A DNA stretch of 64,000 nt from Peteryoungia algae (GCF_030369675.1 NZ_CP128477.1:3428501-3492500); one strand, 5' to 3'. Counted from the stretch's first letter, positions 28,542 to 38,582 are shown. The notes: generated from the sequence alone by a model not told the origin. Program-made: numbers and translations.

Positions 28542-29054
28542 TCAGTGCGTGCTCCGAATAGCGGCCTGCACCAATGGAGAATCCGGATAGGTCAAAAGCC
28601 CGGCAGCTCCGATGGCGATCGCATAGGGGACTTTCTTGGCAACCATGAGAGTCTGGGGCAGCCTCATCCCGACCGTTTCCAGTTTATCCCAGTTTGCCCG
28701 CAGCAGGATCACTGCAACCGTCAGAAGGCCGCCGAGATAGCAGGTGAACATCAGGAACTCGAAGAGGGAGGTGTTGAAGCCGAACCAGAGTGCAGAGGCG
28801 GTGAGGATCTTGGCGTCTCCACCACCCATGACATTGAAAGCAAAGAATGCAAAACAGATGGCGAACACCATTAGTGCGGCTGCCAGATGCCAGCCGATCT
28901 CGACGAGCTCGAGGCCGCTGAACGGTATGATCAGCGCAAACGATGCAGCGAGGAGAGCAGGAATCCCGTTCGGGATTTTCATCTCCAGGAAGTCCGTCAA
29001 GGCTGCCAGCACGAGGCAGATAGGAAGGATGAGAAAGACGGCTGCATTATACAT
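28542..29054 (-). CDS. cpaA: Prepilin peptidase CpaA/TadV
   Basis: CpaA is the aspartyl membrane protease that trims Flp prepilin. The 170-residue protein has four or five membrane helices. Both catalytic aspartates are visible: LTDFLEMKIPNG near the N-terminus and the GxGD-type MGGGDAKIL. The ATG at 29054 has GGGGAG six bases upstream. The longer frame from 29102 would add a polar leader over the pilA terminator. No N-methylase domain is present, as is normal for the Tad form. Confidence 0.93.
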   Translation of the reverse strand: MYNAAVFLILPICLVLAALTDFLEMKIPNGIPALLAASFALIIPFSGLELVEIGWHLAAALMVFAICFAFFAFNVMGGGDAKILTASALWFGFNTSLFEFLMFTCYLGGLLTVAVILLRANWDKLETVGMRLPQTLMVAKKVPYAIAIGAAGLLTYPDSPLVQAAIRSTH

Positions 29055-29140
29055 GTGAAGCTCCCCAGTCAGATCGCCACTCTGCCTGAAATCTGTTTGC
29101 AATTGGCAAACGGCGAATGCTTCAAATTATCCAGAAACTG

Positions 29141-29168
29141 GAAAAGCCGCCATGCGCTGGCGGCTTTC
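29141..29168 (-). terminator. Terminator between pilA and cpaA
   Basis: A 9-bp stem (29143-29151 with 29159-29167, AAAGCCGCC type) with a seven-base loop runs, on the minus strand, into TTTTCC. It would end most pilA transcripts and let some continue into cpaA, giving excess pilin over machinery. Confidence 0.7.
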
Positions 29169-29195
29169 CCTGATCTCGACAGATCCGCCAGTATA

Positions 29196-29381
29196 TTACT
29201 GGCTAGCCGTCACGCCCTGGCCCATCTTGGCGCCGACGTTGACGAACGTGTTGTTCAGAGCGCCACCGAGGGTCGAGGCGCCAGTGATCAGGGCGACCGA
29301 GATCAGGGCGGCGATGAGGCCGTACTCGATGGCGGTTGCGCCGGACTCGTCCTTGATGAAACGTGCGAAAAGCTTGGTCAT
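29196..29381 (-). CDS. pilA: Flp/Fap-type major pilin
   Basis: This 61-residue prepilin has the Flp motif. A 14-residue positively charged leader ends in ESG, followed by ATAIEYGLIAALISVALI. Cleavage after Gly14 leaves Glu at +5 and Tyr at +6, as in Flp pilins, and a mature pilin of 47 residues. AGGAG lies seven bases before the ATG. It is the only pilin of this kind in the window and heads the minus-strand tad genes. Confidence 0.95.
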   Translation of the reverse strand: MTKLFARFIKDESGATAIEYGLIAALISVALITGASTLGGALNNTFVNVGAKMGQGVTASQ

Positions 29382-29863
29382 GTTATTCTCCTACTCCGCG
29401 AGGTTGATCAGCACTGCCGGCAACTGTTTACCGCTGCTCGGATGTCGCAAACCTAACCGGCGCCGTGTTGCCATCGACTTAAGAAAAACGGTTACCAGAT
29501 CGTGAAGCAGCCTTAGCCGTTGCTGTGGTAAACGAATGCTGCAGGAGGTCGCTAAGATGCGACTGAAGCCCCCGGATTTTCGGTGTTTTGGCCCTGTTGA
29601 CGAAGTCGTGGCCGGACGTGCGCCATGCAACGGACGGCACTCCGGTGATCGAATTCATGGGTGCGATCCCCTCTTGAGGCTCGATCTGTCCCGGATCGAG
29701 GCAGTCGGGGTTTGAGCCGGCAGATGGACGTGCACATTTTCAGTCGGTGACGCATGCACGACCGCGTCCAGCCGCCCGCACAGCGCGCCGCTTTCCGGTT
29801 TAACCCTTCATTCACCTAAGCCGGGCATCCTCTCGGCACCTCTTCACGCGCGTATTCAAGGGC
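29382..29863. other. 482-bp intergenic region, divergent pilus promoters
   Basis: No credible gene is present; the short frame at 29552-29815 has no family features. The stretch must hold the pilA promoter (minus) and that of the CpaC-N-like gene (plus). TTAAG at 29479 and GTTACC at 29491 are CtrA-like half-sites, but their spacing (nine bases) is wrong for a full box. A 7-bp hairpin, CTCGATC 29680-29686 with 29694-29700, is of unknown meaning. Confidence 0.5.
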
Positions 29864-30274
29864 ATGTCCATGTCAGATCGTCATTTTGCCGTAGCTGCCG
29901 TCATGTTCCTGGCGCTGGCCATGTTGTCACCGGCGCCTGCCGTTCAGGCGGAAGACGAGGGCATTTTGCGCGTCTATATGAACAGCGCCCGCGTCCTGAA
30001 GCTCGACCGGCCCGTCAGCAAGGTGATCGTCGGCAACTCGCAAGTCGCCGATGCGACTGTCGCGGATGCCCGCACGATTGTTCTCACCGGGCGCTCATAC
30101 GGCACGACCAACCTCGTCCTTCTTGATGCCGACGGCAATGCCATCGTCGACGAGCGCATCCTGGTGTCGATCGACGAATCGAGCACGGTGCGCGTGTTCA
30201 AGTCGACGGAACGCACGGTCCTTTCCTGTACGCCGAACTGCGAAGAACACGCGACGACGGGCGCCACGCCATAA
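29864..30274 (+). CDS. Secreted pilus-assembly N-domain protein (CpaC-N-like)
   Basis: This 136-residue protein has a signal peptide (hydrophobic stretch about 11-25, cleavage near VQAED). It has one domain of the T2SS/T3SS pilus N-terminal family, also found at the start of CpaC. The segment MNSARVLKLDRPVSKVIVGN, then TIVLTGRSYGTTNLVLLDADG, parallels the CpaC stretch with KALVVDLPADAHDILVADP and GKTVGQTNIFIFGADG. It lacks the secretin part. Two Cys near the C-terminus (SCTPNCEEH) could form a disulphide. It may be a secretin partner or plug in the periplasm. It is divergent from pilA. Confidence 0.85.
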   Translation: MSMSDRHFAVAAVMFLALAMLSPAPAVQAEDEGILRVYMNSARVLKLDRPVSKVIVGNSQVADATVADARTIVLTGRSYGTTNLVLLDADGNAIVDERILVSIDESSTVRVFKSTERTVLSCTPNCEEHATTGATP

Positions 30275-30382
30275 AGTGTACGAGATTTCCGTTGAGCGGG
30301 TTCGGCAAAGTGTAAAGATTCGGGAAACGGAAAATCAACATTTGACCCGTAGCCTTTGTCCATCTTTGGGGATGAACAGGCC

Positions 30383-31024
30383 ATGACGAGCCACGACACA
30401 GATCGACATCATCAGGCTGAAAACAGCCGGCGGCCACGGTTCCGTCTGTGGCGGAAGCTCGCGCGATCCAGGGATGGTGCAGCAGCCATCGAATTCGCGA
30501 TCCTCGCAATCCCCTACTTCATGATCATCTTCGCGATCATCGAAACCTTTGTGGCCTTTGCCGCCGAACAACTGGTGACCAACGCGGTCAACACACTCGG
30601 ACGACAGTTGCGTACCGGGCAGATCACCTACCAGCTGAACCGGCCTGATACCGACATGGACGTGCTGAAGTTCCGCAAGGCTTTCTGTGATGAAGTCGAC
30701 ATCATGATCCAGTGCTCGGAAACAGAGATCTCGACCCCGAGCAAGCTCTACATCGATGCCAGAACCTTCGCGACCTTCGGCGCCATCCCGAAGACCATCC
30801 CGCGGGCCTCGACGGACACCTTCTCCGACATCGATCCGACCAGTTTCAAATTCACGCCCGGCGGCCCTTCCACGATCAACATGCTGCGTGCCTATTATCG
30901 CTGGCAGGTGATCACCGATCTCATCCGCCCCTACATCACGACGATCCGACCATCTGACGGTTCGCTGCCGTCCGACTTCCTGATCGTGGCCACAACCGCG
31001 TTCCAGAACGAGAATTACCCATGA
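30383..31024 (+). CDS. TadE-like minor pseudopilin
   Basis: The 213-residue protein has a charged N-terminus and then DGAAAIEFAILAIPYFMIIF, the TadE-like hydrophobic segment with the conserved Glu, at about residues 35-60. The remainder is a periplasmic domain with two Cys. TadE-like proteins are minor pilins or pseudopilins processed by CpaA/TadV. A TTG-initiated frame from 30356 is less likely than the ATG at 30383. It overlaps the next gene by four bases. Confidence 0.85.
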   Translation: MTSHDTDRHHQAENSRRPRFRLWRKLARSRDGAAAIEFAILAIPYFMIIFAIIETFVAFAAEQLVTNAVNTLGRQLRTGQITYQLNRPDTDMDVLKFRKAFCDEVDIMIQCSETEISTPSKLYIDARTFATFGAIPKTIPRASTDTFSDIDPTSFKFTPGGPSTINMLRAYYRWQVITDLIRPYITTIRPSDGSLPSDFLIVATTAFQNENYP

Positions 31025-31632
31025 CCGCAAGAGGCAGAGAGATATCCCTGTTCGCTCGTCTTCGGTTTGCGGGAGCAGCCGTCTCCGACACGCTGCGCCG
31101 CCTCGCTCGCGACCGGCAGGGCGTTGGCGGCGTCGAGTTTGCGATCATCGCGCCGATGCTCATCGTTCTCTATCTGATGGCCTTCGAGCTCACCATGGGC
31201 CTCAGCGTCGCCAAGAAGGCCTCGCTGGCGAGCAGCACGGTGGCAGATCTCGTCGCGCGCCAGGATACGGTGACCAAGACCTTTCTCACGACGATGTCCG
31301 ACGTATCAGGCGCGATCTTCGTGCCCTATCCTTCCAACAACCTGGTGATCAAGATCAGCGGGATCAAGATCAACTCGGCCAAGGCAGCCAAGGTGGCCTG
31401 GTCCTGGTCGACGACCGGCATCGCACCCTATGCGGTCGGAACCGACGCGCCTGTCCCCTCCGACATGCTGGTGGAAGACACTTTCCTCATCCGCAGTGAA
31501 CTCAGCGTGTCGCACGAGTTGATGATGTATCTTCCCGGTCTCACGGGTACCGAGACGAAGAGCCTGACGCTCGCCCGGGAGTTCTATTTCCGCCAGCGTC
31601 TGGGCAAGGATGTTGCCTGCAGCGGCTGCTGA
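31021..31632 (+). CDS. TadE/TadF-like minor pseudopilin
   Basis: This 203-residue relative of the preceding gene has QGVGGVEFAIIAPMLIVLYLMAF at about 38-60 and a periplasmic tail ending in two Cys (VACSGC). Start and stop overlap the upstream gene (ATGA), so the two are made together. A vWA-containing TadG, often the third member of this set, is not present. The next gene is deoB after 89 bp. Confidence 0.85.
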   Translation: MTARGREISLFARLRFAGAAVSDTLRRLARDRQGVGGVEFAIIAPMLIVLYLMAFELTMGLSVAKKASLASSTVADLVARQDTVTKTFLTTMSDVSGAIFVPYPSNNLVIKISGIKINSAKAAKVAWSWSTTGIAPYAVGTDAPVPSDMLVEDTFLIRSELSVSHELMMYLPGLTGTETKSLTLAREFYFRQRLGKDVACSGC

Positions 31633-31721
31633 AGGGCATGTTTGCCAAGATCCCGGCAAGGCGCTAAGGATGCTGGCGAAGGCCGGCAGACCAGCAAACC
31701 AGACCCGGCCGTGGGTTCCAC

Positions 31722-32942
31722 ATGGCACGCGCTTTCATATTCGTTCTCGATTCCTTCGGCATCGGTGGTGCTCCCGATGCGCCCGCCTATGGCGATGATG
31801 GCTCCGATACGCTTGGGCACATCGCCGAATTCTGTGCCGCCGGCGCCGGTGATCGCCAAGGCCTTCGCCAGGGCCCATTGACCCTGCCCAACATGTCCGC
31901 GCTCGGCCTCCTGGCGGCCGCCAGGCTCGCAACCGGCAAGACGCCGGACGCCATGCCGATCCCCGAGCGGGTCTTCGGCCTCCACGGTGCTGCCAGTGAG
32001 GTCTCCAAAGGCAAGGACACGCCCTCCGGTCACTGGGAAATCGCCGGCACGCCTGTCATGTTCGATTGGGGTTACTTTCCGGAAGGCGACGAAGCCTTCC
32101 CCTCCGATCTCGTCGAGGCGATCTGCCGGGAGGCAAATCTGCCCGGCGTCCTCGGCAATTGCCACGCTTCGGGCACGGAAGTGATCGCCCGCTTTGGTGA
32201 GGAACACATCCGCACCGGCAAGCCGATCTGCTACACGTCGACCGACTCCGTTTTCCAGATCGCAGCCCACGAAACCCATTTCGGCCTGCAACGCCTGCTC
32301 GACCTCTGCCAGATCGTACGCAAGCTTCTCGATCCCCTGAATATCGGCCGTGTGATTGCCCGACCCTTCATCGGCGAAACCGTCCAGACTTTCGAACGCA
32401 CCGGCAATCGTCGCGACTATTCCGTCCTGCCCCCCGAGCCGACCCTGCTCGATCGCCTGGTGGAAGCCGGCCGCAAGGTGCATGCCGTCGGCAAGATCGG
32501 CGATATCTTCGCCCACCAGGGTGTCTCGCGCGTCATCAAGGCCAATGGCAACATGGCTTTGATGGATGCGACCCTGAAGGTCATGGACGAGGCGGAAGAT
32601 GGCGATCTCGTCTTCACCAATTTTGTCGATTTCGACATGCTCTTCGGTCACCGTCGCGATGTGCCGGGATATGCTGCAGCGCTCGAAGCCTTCGATCGCC
32701 GCCTGCCGGAAGTCCATCGCAAGCTGAAGCCCGGCGACATTGTTCTCATGACGGCCGACCACGGCTGTGATCCCACCTGGCGCGGCACCGACCATACGCG
32801 CGAACGCGTTCCGATAATGTGCTTCGGCCCCGGCGTGCGCTCGCGCAACATCGGTGTCCGCAACACCTATGCCGATATTGGCGAAACCATCGCGGCGCAT
32901 CTGGGGATCGCTCCTGGCCGCTACGGACGGAGCTTCCTGTGA
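31722..32942 (+). CDS. deoB: Phosphopentomutase
   Basis: DeoB interconverts (deoxy)ribose-1-phosphate and the 5-phosphate, joining nucleoside phosphorolysis to deoC and the pentose phosphates. The 406-residue protein begins with the metal-binding [14 protein letters not shown]. It has the family blocks [28 protein letters not shown] and, near the C-terminus, [20 protein letters not shown]. It heads deoB-add-upp on the plus strand, converging on the other half of the pathway. Confidence 0.96.
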   Translation: MARAFIFVLDSFGIGGAPDAPAYGDDGSDTLGHIAEFCAAGAGDRQGLRQGPLTLPNMSALGLLAAARLATGKTPDAMPIPERVFGLHGAASEVSKGKDTPSGHWEIAGTPVMFDWGYFPEGDEAFPSDLVEAICREANLPGVLGNCHASGTEVIARFGEEHIRTGKPICYTSTDSVFQIAAHETHFGLQRLLDLCQIVRKLLDPLNIGRVIARPFIGETVQTFERTGNRRDYSVLPPEPTLLDRLVEAGRKVHAVGKIGDIFAHQGVSRVIKANGNMALMDATLKVMDEAEDGDLVFTNFVDFDMLFGHRRDVPGYAAALEAFDRRLPEVHRKLKPGDIVLMTADHGCDPTWRGTDHTRERVPIMCFGPGVRSRNIGVRNTYADIGETIAAHLGIAPGRYGRSFL

Positions 32943-33907
32943 CGAAACGACTGAAAAAGGCCGAACTGCACTGTCATATCGAGGGTGCAGCACCACCGGC
33001 GCTGGCCCTGGCTCAGGCGCAAAAATACGGCGTTGACGCTGCGACCTTCATGCATAAGGGCATCTATGCCTGGACCGATTTTGCCGAATTCATCAAGGCT
33101 TATGACCGTGTCGCCGCGCTCTTCCGCACCGAGGAGGACTATGCCCTTCTGACGGAGACCTATCTGCGCGAACTTGCAGCCGTCGACACGATCTACAGCG
33201 AGCTCATCGTCTCGCCTGATCACGGCGACCGCATTGGCCTCGGCGCTGACACCTACCTCTCCGGCATCACCGCCGGCATCGAGGCCGCAAAGGCTGCAAC
33301 CGGCATCGAGGCCCGCATCATCGTCACCGGCGAACGCCATTTCGGCCCTGAAAGCGTCATCGCAGCTGCCGCATATGCCGCCCGCAGCAACAACCCGCTC
33401 GTCACGGGCTTCAACTTGGCCGGCGAGGAGCGCATGGGCCGCGTCGCGGATTACGCCCGTGCCTTCGATATCGCCCGCGAGGCCGGCCTTGGCCTCACCA
33501 TCCATGCCGGTGAAGTTTGCGGCGCCTTCAGCGTCACGGATGCCCTCGACATCGTGAAGCCCGCGCGGATCGGACACGGCGTCCGCGCCATCGAGGATCC
33601 GGACCTCGTCAGCCGCCTCGTCGATCTCGGCACAGTCCTCGAAGTCTGCCCGGGCTCCAACATCGCGCTCAATGTCTTCCCGGATTTCAAAAGCCACCCG
33701 TTGCGCAAGTTCCACGCGGCAGGTGTGAAAGTCTGCATCAATTCCGACGATCCACCCTTCTTCGGCACGTCGCTTGCCCAGGAATATGATTGGGCATCGA
33801 GCGAATTCGGCTTCACCGACGCGGAGATCGATGGCATGACGCGTACCGCGATCGAGGCGGCCTTTGTCGATGAGGAGACAAGGACGCGGCTTCTCGCCCG
33901 CCTGTGA
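32939..33907 (+). CDS. add: Adenosine deaminase
   Basis: Add hydrolyses adenosine and deoxyadenosine to the inosine forms, which the purine phosphorylase can then split. The 322-residue amidohydrolase has its zinc and catalytic motifs: ELHCHIEGA at the N-terminus, [16 protein letters not shown] and NSDDPPFFG. The GTG start at 32939 overlaps the deoB stop by four bases (GTGA), and the protein has the normal N-terminus from this codon. An upstream open frame lies inside deoB. Confidence 0.94.
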   Translation: MTKRLKKAELHCHIEGAAPPALALAQAQKYGVDAATFMHKGIYAWTDFAEFIKAYDRVAALFRTEEDYALLTETYLRELAAVDTIYSELIVSPDHGDRIGLGADTYLSGITAGIEAAKAATGIEARIIVTGERHFGPESVIAAAAYAARSNNPLVTGFNLAGEERMGRVADYARAFDIAREAGLGLTIHAGEVCGAFSVTDALDIVKPARIGHGVRAIEDPDLVSRLVDLGTVLEVCPGSNIALNVFPDFKSHPLRKFHAAGVKVCINSDDPPFFGTSLAQEYDWASSEFGFTDAEIDGMTRTAIEAAFVDEETRTRLLARL

Positions 33908-34013
33908 GCCCGCGCCTGTTGAAGACCTGGCAAAATCCGGCATCGCTCTTGCAGGCGTCCAAGAGAATGTGAAAATAGAAACAAATCAGAAAACAAGAAA
34001 AGAAGGCTCGACC

Positions 34014-34643
34014 ATGGACGGCGTAACAGTCATCGATCACCCCCTCGTGCAGCACAAGCTGACGATCATGCGCCGGAAGGAAACGTCGACTTCGAGCTTC
34101 CGCCGCCTCTTGCGGGAAATCTCCACGCTGCTCTGCTACGAGGTCACCCGCGATCTTGAGCTCACCATGGAGACGATCGAGACTCCGTTGACCGAGATGC
34201 AGTCGCCGATCCTCGAGGGCAAGAAGCTGGTCTTCGCCTCGATCCTGCGCGCCGGCAACGGCCTTCTGGAAGGCATGCTGGAACTGGTGCCTGCTGCCCG
34301 CGTCGCTCATGTCGGCGTTTACCGCGATCACGAGACACTGCAGGCCGTCGAATATTACTTCAAGGCGCCCGAAGCTCTGTCGGAGCGTCTGATCATTGTC
34401 GTCGACCCCATGCTCGCCACCGGCAATTCCTCGATCGCGGCGATCGAAAAGCTCAAGGAACGCGGCGCGAAGAACATCCGTTTCCTCTGCCTGCTGGCAG
34501 CACCGGAAGGCATCAAGAACTTCCACGCCGCCCATCCGGACGTGCCGATCTTCACCGCGTCGATCGACAGCCATCTCAACGAGAAGGGATACATCATGCC
34601 CGGCCTCGGCGATGCCGGCGACCGCATGTACGGGACGAAGTGA
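34014..34643 (+). CDS. upp: Uracil phosphoribosyltransferase
   Basis: Upp converts uracil and PRPP to UMP, salvaging the base released by pyrimidine phosphorolysis. The 209-residue protein begins at the ATG at 34014, with GAAGG upstream. It shows the PRPP-binding loop [16 protein letters not shown] and the uracil-binding C-terminus [17 protein letters not shown] longer frame runs back into add without merit. It is separated from add by 106 AT-rich bases that may contain its own promoter. Confidence 0.97.
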   Translation: MDGVTVIDHPLVQHKLTIMRRKETSTSSFRRLLREISTLLCYEVTRDLELTMETIETPLTEMQSPILEGKKLVFASILRAGNGLLEGMLELVPAARVAHVGVYRDHETLQAVEYYFKAPEALSERLIIVVDPMLATGNSSIAAIEKLKERGAKNIRFLCLLAAPEGIKNFHAAHPDVPIFTASIDSHLNEKGYIMPGLGDAGDRMYGTK

Positions 34644-34669
34644 TTTCTTAACCAGATTACAAGCTTTGG

Positions 34670-34699
34670 CGGCCCGAAACCCTGGTTTCGGGCCGTTTT
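34670..34699 (+). terminator. Rho-independent terminator after upp
   Basis: A perfect 11-bp GC-rich stem (34670-34680 with 34685-34695, CGGCCCGAAAC) with a four-base loop is followed directly by TTTT. It is the clearest plus-strand terminator in the window and closes the deoB-add-upp unit. Confidence 0.9.
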
Positions 34700-34769
34700 G
34701 CATCGCCTGTTATCCCGTTTCTCGCGGCTGGCTGCTACGATCGGCGCATCGCTCAACGGGGGGTCGCTG

Positions 34770-35288
34770 ATGTTCGCTCGCACGCTGTTCACCGTCCTGA
34801 CGCTCGCTCTGTCCGCCAGCCAGTGGCCGACGATCGCGGAGAAGGTCCAGGCAATGCTGGTCGAACGCGAGGCAACCGCTCCCCAAGAGATTGCGGCCAA
34901 GCCTTCGGCGACGCAAGCGGGTCAGACGGTCCTCACAATGGGACCGGGCGGTCACTACGCAGGCACGTTCAAGATGAACGGCAAGCCTGTCGACGCCATG
35001 GTCGATACCGGCGCCTCGCTGGTTGCAATCAATGTTTCCACCGCCCGCCGCCTGGGTTTCAGCCCCGCCGCGCTCGACTTCCGCTATCAGGTGAATACGG
35101 CCAACGGCTCCATCAAGGCCGCCCATATCGTGCTGGACCGCGTTGAGATCGGCAGCATCCGGGTTCGTGATGTCGACGCCTTTGTACTCGGCGACGAATC
35201 CCTGTCCTCAACATTGGTCGGCATGAGCTTCATGAAGAAGCTCAAGTCCTACACAGCCGAGAAGCAGACGCTGCGGATGATCCAGTAA
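34770..35288 (+). CDS. Retropepsin-like aspartic protease, TIGR02281 type
   Basis: The 172-residue protein has an N-terminal hydrophobic segment (signal or anchor, about 3-18). Its single aspartic protease half-domain has the catalytic VDTGASLVAINVSTARRLGF near residue 80 and a second Gly/hydrophobic block, LVGMSFMKKL, near the end. Such clan AA proteases act as dimers, here probably in the periplasm; substrates are unknown. The ATG at 34770 has a G-run upstream; the frame from 34698 would start inside the upp terminator. Confidence 0.88.
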   Translation: MFARTLFTVLTLALSASQWPTIAEKVQAMLVEREATAPQEIAAKPSATQAGQTVLTMGPGGHYAGTFKMNGKPVDAMVDTGASLVAINVSTARRLGFSPAALDFRYQVNTANGSIKAAHIVLDRVEIGSIRVRDVDAFVLGDESLSSTLVGMSFMKKLKSYTAEKQTLRMIQ

Positions 35289-35301
35289 GGCAATATGGCC
35301 C

Positions 35302-36618
35302 TTACTCTGCGCCGATCCTGAGCCCGATCACCGGCGCGTCGGCCGGCTTCTTGTCCGATATGCGATAGCACGCGGCCACTGTTTTCGCGGCTTGAGTGGC
35401 TGCCGCCTCGTCATTTGCGTGAGCGAAGGCGATCGGCTCACCCTTTGCAACCTTGGTTCCCAGTGGCTTGAAGCCGGCGAGGCCCATGCCGTGGTCGATC
35501 TTGTCGCTCGGACGCTGGCGACCACCACCGAGCGAGACTACGGCGAGACCGAGCCCGCGCGTGTCGCAGGCGCTCAGATAACCGTCCTGCTCTGCAAGAA
35601 CGGCCACCTCGACCTTGGCGCGGGGAAGGTAGGTCTCCGCCCTCTCCATGAAATCGGCAGGTCCGCCAAGTTCGCTGACCATTTGGCCGAAGATCTCCGC
35701 AGCCTTTCCGGACGTGAGAACCTCGCGGCAACGGCGCAGCGCCACCGTCTGATCGGTCTCCACGCCGGCATTGACCAGCATTTCGGCGCCGAGTGCCAGG
35801 GTGACCTCTTCGAGCCGCGTACCGCTCTTCTGGCCTTTCAGAAAATCGACGGCATTCTGAACCTCGATGGCATTGCCGGCACAGTCGGCAAGTGGCTCGT
35901 TCATGTCGGTCAGAAGTGCCGTGGTCTTGACGCCAGCCCCATTGGCCACCCTGACCAGAGAGCGCGCCAGCGCCTCGGCATCCTCGGCCTTCGCCATGAA
36001 GGCACCATTGCCGACCTTGACGTCCAGCACGAGGCTTTCGAGCCCGGCGGCCAGTTTCTTGGAAAGGATGGAGGCGGTGATGAGGGGGATGGATTCGACC
36101 GTCGCCGTCACGTCGCGGATCGCATAGAGACGCTTGTCGGCCGGTGCCAGATCCCCCGTCTGGCCGATGATCGCGCAGCCGGCGCGATCCACCGTCCGGC
36201 GGAAGGTGACATTGTCGGGCATCACATTGTAGCCGGGGATCGACTGCAGCTTGTCGAGCGTCCCTCCGGTATGGCCAAGGCCACGTCCAGAAATCATCGG
36301 TACGGCAAGGCCGCAGGCTGCGACGATCGGTGCCAGCATCAATGAGACATTGTCGCCCACACCACCGGTGGAATGTTTGTCTGCGACGGGTCTTCCAACG
36401 CCGGCCCAGGACAGCACCTCGCCCGAATCGCGCATCGCAAGAGTTAGCGCCACGATCTCGTCCGGCGTCATGCCCCGAACGAACACCGCCATGGCGAATG
36501 CCGCGACCTGTCCCTCGGAAATCGTCTCTCGGGAAAGCCCCTCGATGAAGCCGGTAATCTCGTCCCGGCTGAGGGTCCCGCCATCACGCTTGCGCCGGAT
36601 GATCTCTTGGGGAAGCAT
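35302..36618 (-). CDS. deoA: Thymidine phosphorylase
   Basis: DeoA splits thymidine and deoxyuridine with phosphate to base and deoxyribose-1-phosphate. The 438-residue protein has the family's phosphate-binding [17 protein letters not shown] and the signature [15 protein letters not shown], and the normal length. It is the last gene of the minus-strand nucleoside operon, four bp after deoC, and ends 13 bp from the convergent protease gene. Confidence 0.96.
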   Translation of the reverse strand: MLPQEIIRRKRDGGTLSRDEITGFIEGLSRETISEGQVAAFAMAVFVRGMTPDEIVALTLAMRDSGEVLSWAGVGRPVADKHSTGGVGDNVSLMLAPIVAACGLAVPMISGRGLGHTGGTLDKLQSIPGYNVMPDNVTFRRTVDRAGCAIIGQTGDLAPADKRLYAIRDVTATVESIPLITASILSKKLAAGLESLVLDVKVGNGAFMAKAEDAEALARSLVRVANGAGVKTTALLTDMNEPLADCAGNAIEVQNAVDFLKGQKSGTRLEEVTLALGAEMLVNAGVETDQTVALRRCREVLTSGKAAEIFGQMVSELGGPADFMERAETYLPRAKVEVAVLAEQDGYLSACDTRGLGLAVVSLGGGRQRPSDKIDHGMGLAGFKPLGTKVAKGEPIAFAHANDEAAATQAAKTVAACYRISDKKPADAPVIGLRIGAE

Positions 36619-36621
36619 GGT

Positions 36622-37398
36622 TCAATACCCCGATGCCACGGTAGGTGACTGCGCGCCGGAGAGAACGGCCAGAATGTCGTCGAGCAGGCCCGAAGCCCCG
36701 AAGCGGAATGTCGATGGCATCACCCAGTCCTCACCCATGATCGTATCGGCGAGCCTCAGGTAATGGCCGGCATCCGCCACCGTCGAAATGCCACCGGCCG
36801 GTTTGAAACCCACCTTCCGGCGGCTGTCGCGGATCGCCTGCAGCATGATGTCGGCCGCTTCGAGCGTCGCATTGACGCCAACCTTGCCGGTCGAGGTCTT
36901 GATGAAGTCGGCCCCGGCCGCGATCGAAAGATCGGAGGCACGGCGGATCAGAGAGATATCCTTGAGTTCACCCGTTTCCAGGATCGTCTTCAGGATCGCC
37001 GGGCCACAGGCGCCCTTGACCGCCGAAACCATGTCGGTCACAGCCTGCGCGTCGCCCTTGGCGAGCGCCCGGTAAGGGATCACGAGGTCGATGTCGTCGG
37101 CACCGTCCGCCACGGCATCCCGCGTTTCTGCCAGCACGTCTTCTGTCTTCATCCCTCCTGAGGGAAAGTTGACGACGGTCGCGATACGGATCGGGCTATC
37201 GGGGCCGAGCAGCGTGCGGGCCTGCATGACGAAGCGCGGCCAGATGCAGATCGCAGCCGTTGGGCCGAAGGCGCTCTGGGCGCGCGCGCACAGCGTCACA
37301 ATCTGGTCGGGCGTGCAGTCGTCCTTCAGGTTGGTGAGGTCGAGCAGCGAAAGCGCCCGCGATGCGACAGCGCGCAATTCCTGATTATTCAATGTCAT
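36622..37398 (-). CDS. deoC: Deoxyribose-phosphate aldolase
   Basis: DeoC cleaves deoxyribose-5-phosphate to acetaldehyde and glyceraldehyde-3-phosphate. This 258-residue class I aldolase has the Schiff-base lysine in ADFIKTSTGKVG and a second active-site Lys in GFKPAGGISTV near residue 205. It overlaps the purine phosphorylase gene by 14 bp. Confidence 0.96.
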   Translation of the reverse strand: MTLNNQELRAVASRALSLLDLTNLKDDCTPDQIVTLCARAQSAFGPTAAICIWPRFVMQARTLLGPDSPIRIATVVNFPSGGMKTEDVLAETRDAVADGADDIDLVIPYRALAKGDAQAVTDMVSAVKGACGPAILKTILETGELKDISLIRRASDLSIAAGADFIKTSTGKVGVNATLEAADIMLQAIRDSRRKVGFKPAGGISTVADAGHYLRLADTIMGEDWVMPSTFRFGASGLLDDILAVLSGAQSPTVASGY

Positions 37399-38191
37399 TT
37401 CCTCCGCCGATCATCCGCTTCAGGATGGTGGCCAGACGGGTGCCGCCGATCGGCGCCATGTCCTTGGTTTCGTCGTGGCTCAGCTCGCCACCTGTCATGC
37501 CTGCCCCATAATTGGTGATCACGGAGGCGGCCGCAACCCTCATGCCGTAGAAACGGGCGAGAATGACTTCCGGCACGGTTGACATGCCAACCGCGTCGGC
37601 ACCGAGCACGCGTGCCATCCGGATCTCTGCCGGTGTTTCGAAGCTCGGGCCGGAGAACCACATGTAGACACCCTGAGATAGCGGCACGCCCTCCGCTTCC
37701 GCTGCCGCCCGCATCGCTGTCTGCAGCTCGACATCATAGGCCGAGGTCATGCCCACGAAGCGCCCGTCGCTCGGCTCGCCGATCAGCGGGTTCTTGCCCG
37801 AGAAGTTGATGTGATCGGTGATCTGCATGACGGAGCCCGGGGGCATGTCCTCGCGCAGAGACCCGGCCGCATTGGTCAGGATCAGCGTTGTCACGCCAAG
37901 CCCCTTCAGCACGTCGATCGGGATGCGCATCGCGGTCGGATCGCCATGTTCATAATAGTGCACGCGGCCCGCCATCATGATCACAGGCGTCTGGCCCAGC
38001 ATGCCGGCGACCAGCTCGCCCGCATGGCCGGAAACTGCACTCAGGGGGAAGCCGGGCAGCTCCGAATAGGGAACACGCACGGCATCCCGCACCTCGTTCA
38101 CCAGCGAGCCCAGGCCGGATCCGAGCACGATTGCATGGCGCGGCATGAGCCCCTTGAGGCGCTCCACGAGCAGATCCACCGCGGGCTTCAT
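37385..38191 (-). CDS. punA: Purine nucleoside phosphorylase
   Basis: This 268-residue trimeric-type PNP splits inosine and guanosine and their deoxy forms to base and sugar-1-phosphate. Motifs include the phosphate loop VLGSGLGSLV, the His of RVHYYEHGDP, the purine site WFSGPSFETPAEIRM and the late ITNYGAGM. It is the low-molecular-mass (PunA/XapA) class rather than hexameric DeoD. Its ATG overlaps the cdd stop by four bases. Confidence 0.93.
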   Translation of the reverse strand: MKPAVDLLVERLKGLMPRHAIVLGSGLGSLVNEVRDAVRVPYSELPGFPLSAVSGHAGELVAGMLGQTPVIMMAGRVHYYEHGDPTAMRIPIDVLKGLGVTTLILTNAAGSLREDMPPGSVMQITDHINFSGKNPLIGEPSDGRFVGMTSAYDVELQTAMRAAAEAEGVPLSQGVYMWFSGPSFETPAEIRMARVLGADAVGMSTVPEVILARFYGMRVAAASVITNYGAGMTGGELSHDETKDMAPIGGTRLATILKRMIGGGNDIE

Positions 38192-38580
38192 CCGAGCACG
38201 TCCGTCTTGAAGCTGAGCGGCAGAAGTTCGTCCATGGTCATGGCCTTCTGTACGCCGGCCTCATCGCAGAGATAGATCTTGGTGTCGGCGGATGCGAATT
38301 CCGAGATCTTCTGCCGGCAGCCGCCACAGGGCGGGCAAAGGGCCAGCTTCTCGGCAATCACGGCCATTTCGACGATCTTTCTGCCCCCGCCCATGATCAT
38401 GCAGCCGATTGCGGTCGGCTCGGCACACCAGCCCTGCGGGAAGGAGAGGTTCTCGATATTGGCGCCGGTATAGATGCGGCCGTCATCCGCACGGATCGCA
38501 GCGCCCACCGGAAATTTGGAATAGGGCGCATGCGCATGTTTCATTGCGTCGCGCGCAGCTTCGAAAAGATCATGCGCCAT
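38188..38580 (-). CDS. cdd: Cytidine deaminase
   Basis: Cdd deaminates cytidine and deoxycytidine to the uridine forms. The 130-residue tetrameric-type enzyme has the zinc and catalytic residues in GWCAEPTAIGCMI (Cys and Glu) and CPPCGGCRQKI. The ATG at 38580 has GGAG eight bases upstream. A longer frame to 38802 is within the upstream permease gene. It starts two bp after that gene ends. Confidence 0.95.
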   Translation of the reverse strand: MAHDLFEAARDAMKHAHAPYSKFPVGAAIRADDGRIYTGANIENLSFPQGWCAEPTAIGCMIMGGGRKIVEMAVIAEKLALCPPCGGCRQKISEFASADTKIYLCDEAGVQKAMTMDELLPLSFKTDVLG

Positions 38581-38582
38581 GA

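Noticed and set aside
29479..29496. CtrA box in front of pilA
   Set aside because: TTAA and TTAC half-sites are nine bases apart, not seven, and one is imperfect. The position fits but the motif does not.
29552..29815. An 87-codon frame in the pilA upstream region
   Set aside because: No ribosome site, Arg-rich low-quality sequence, no domain.
34698..34769. An earlier start for the aspartic protease
   Set aside because: It would begin in the upp terminator stem and push the signal segment inside the protein.
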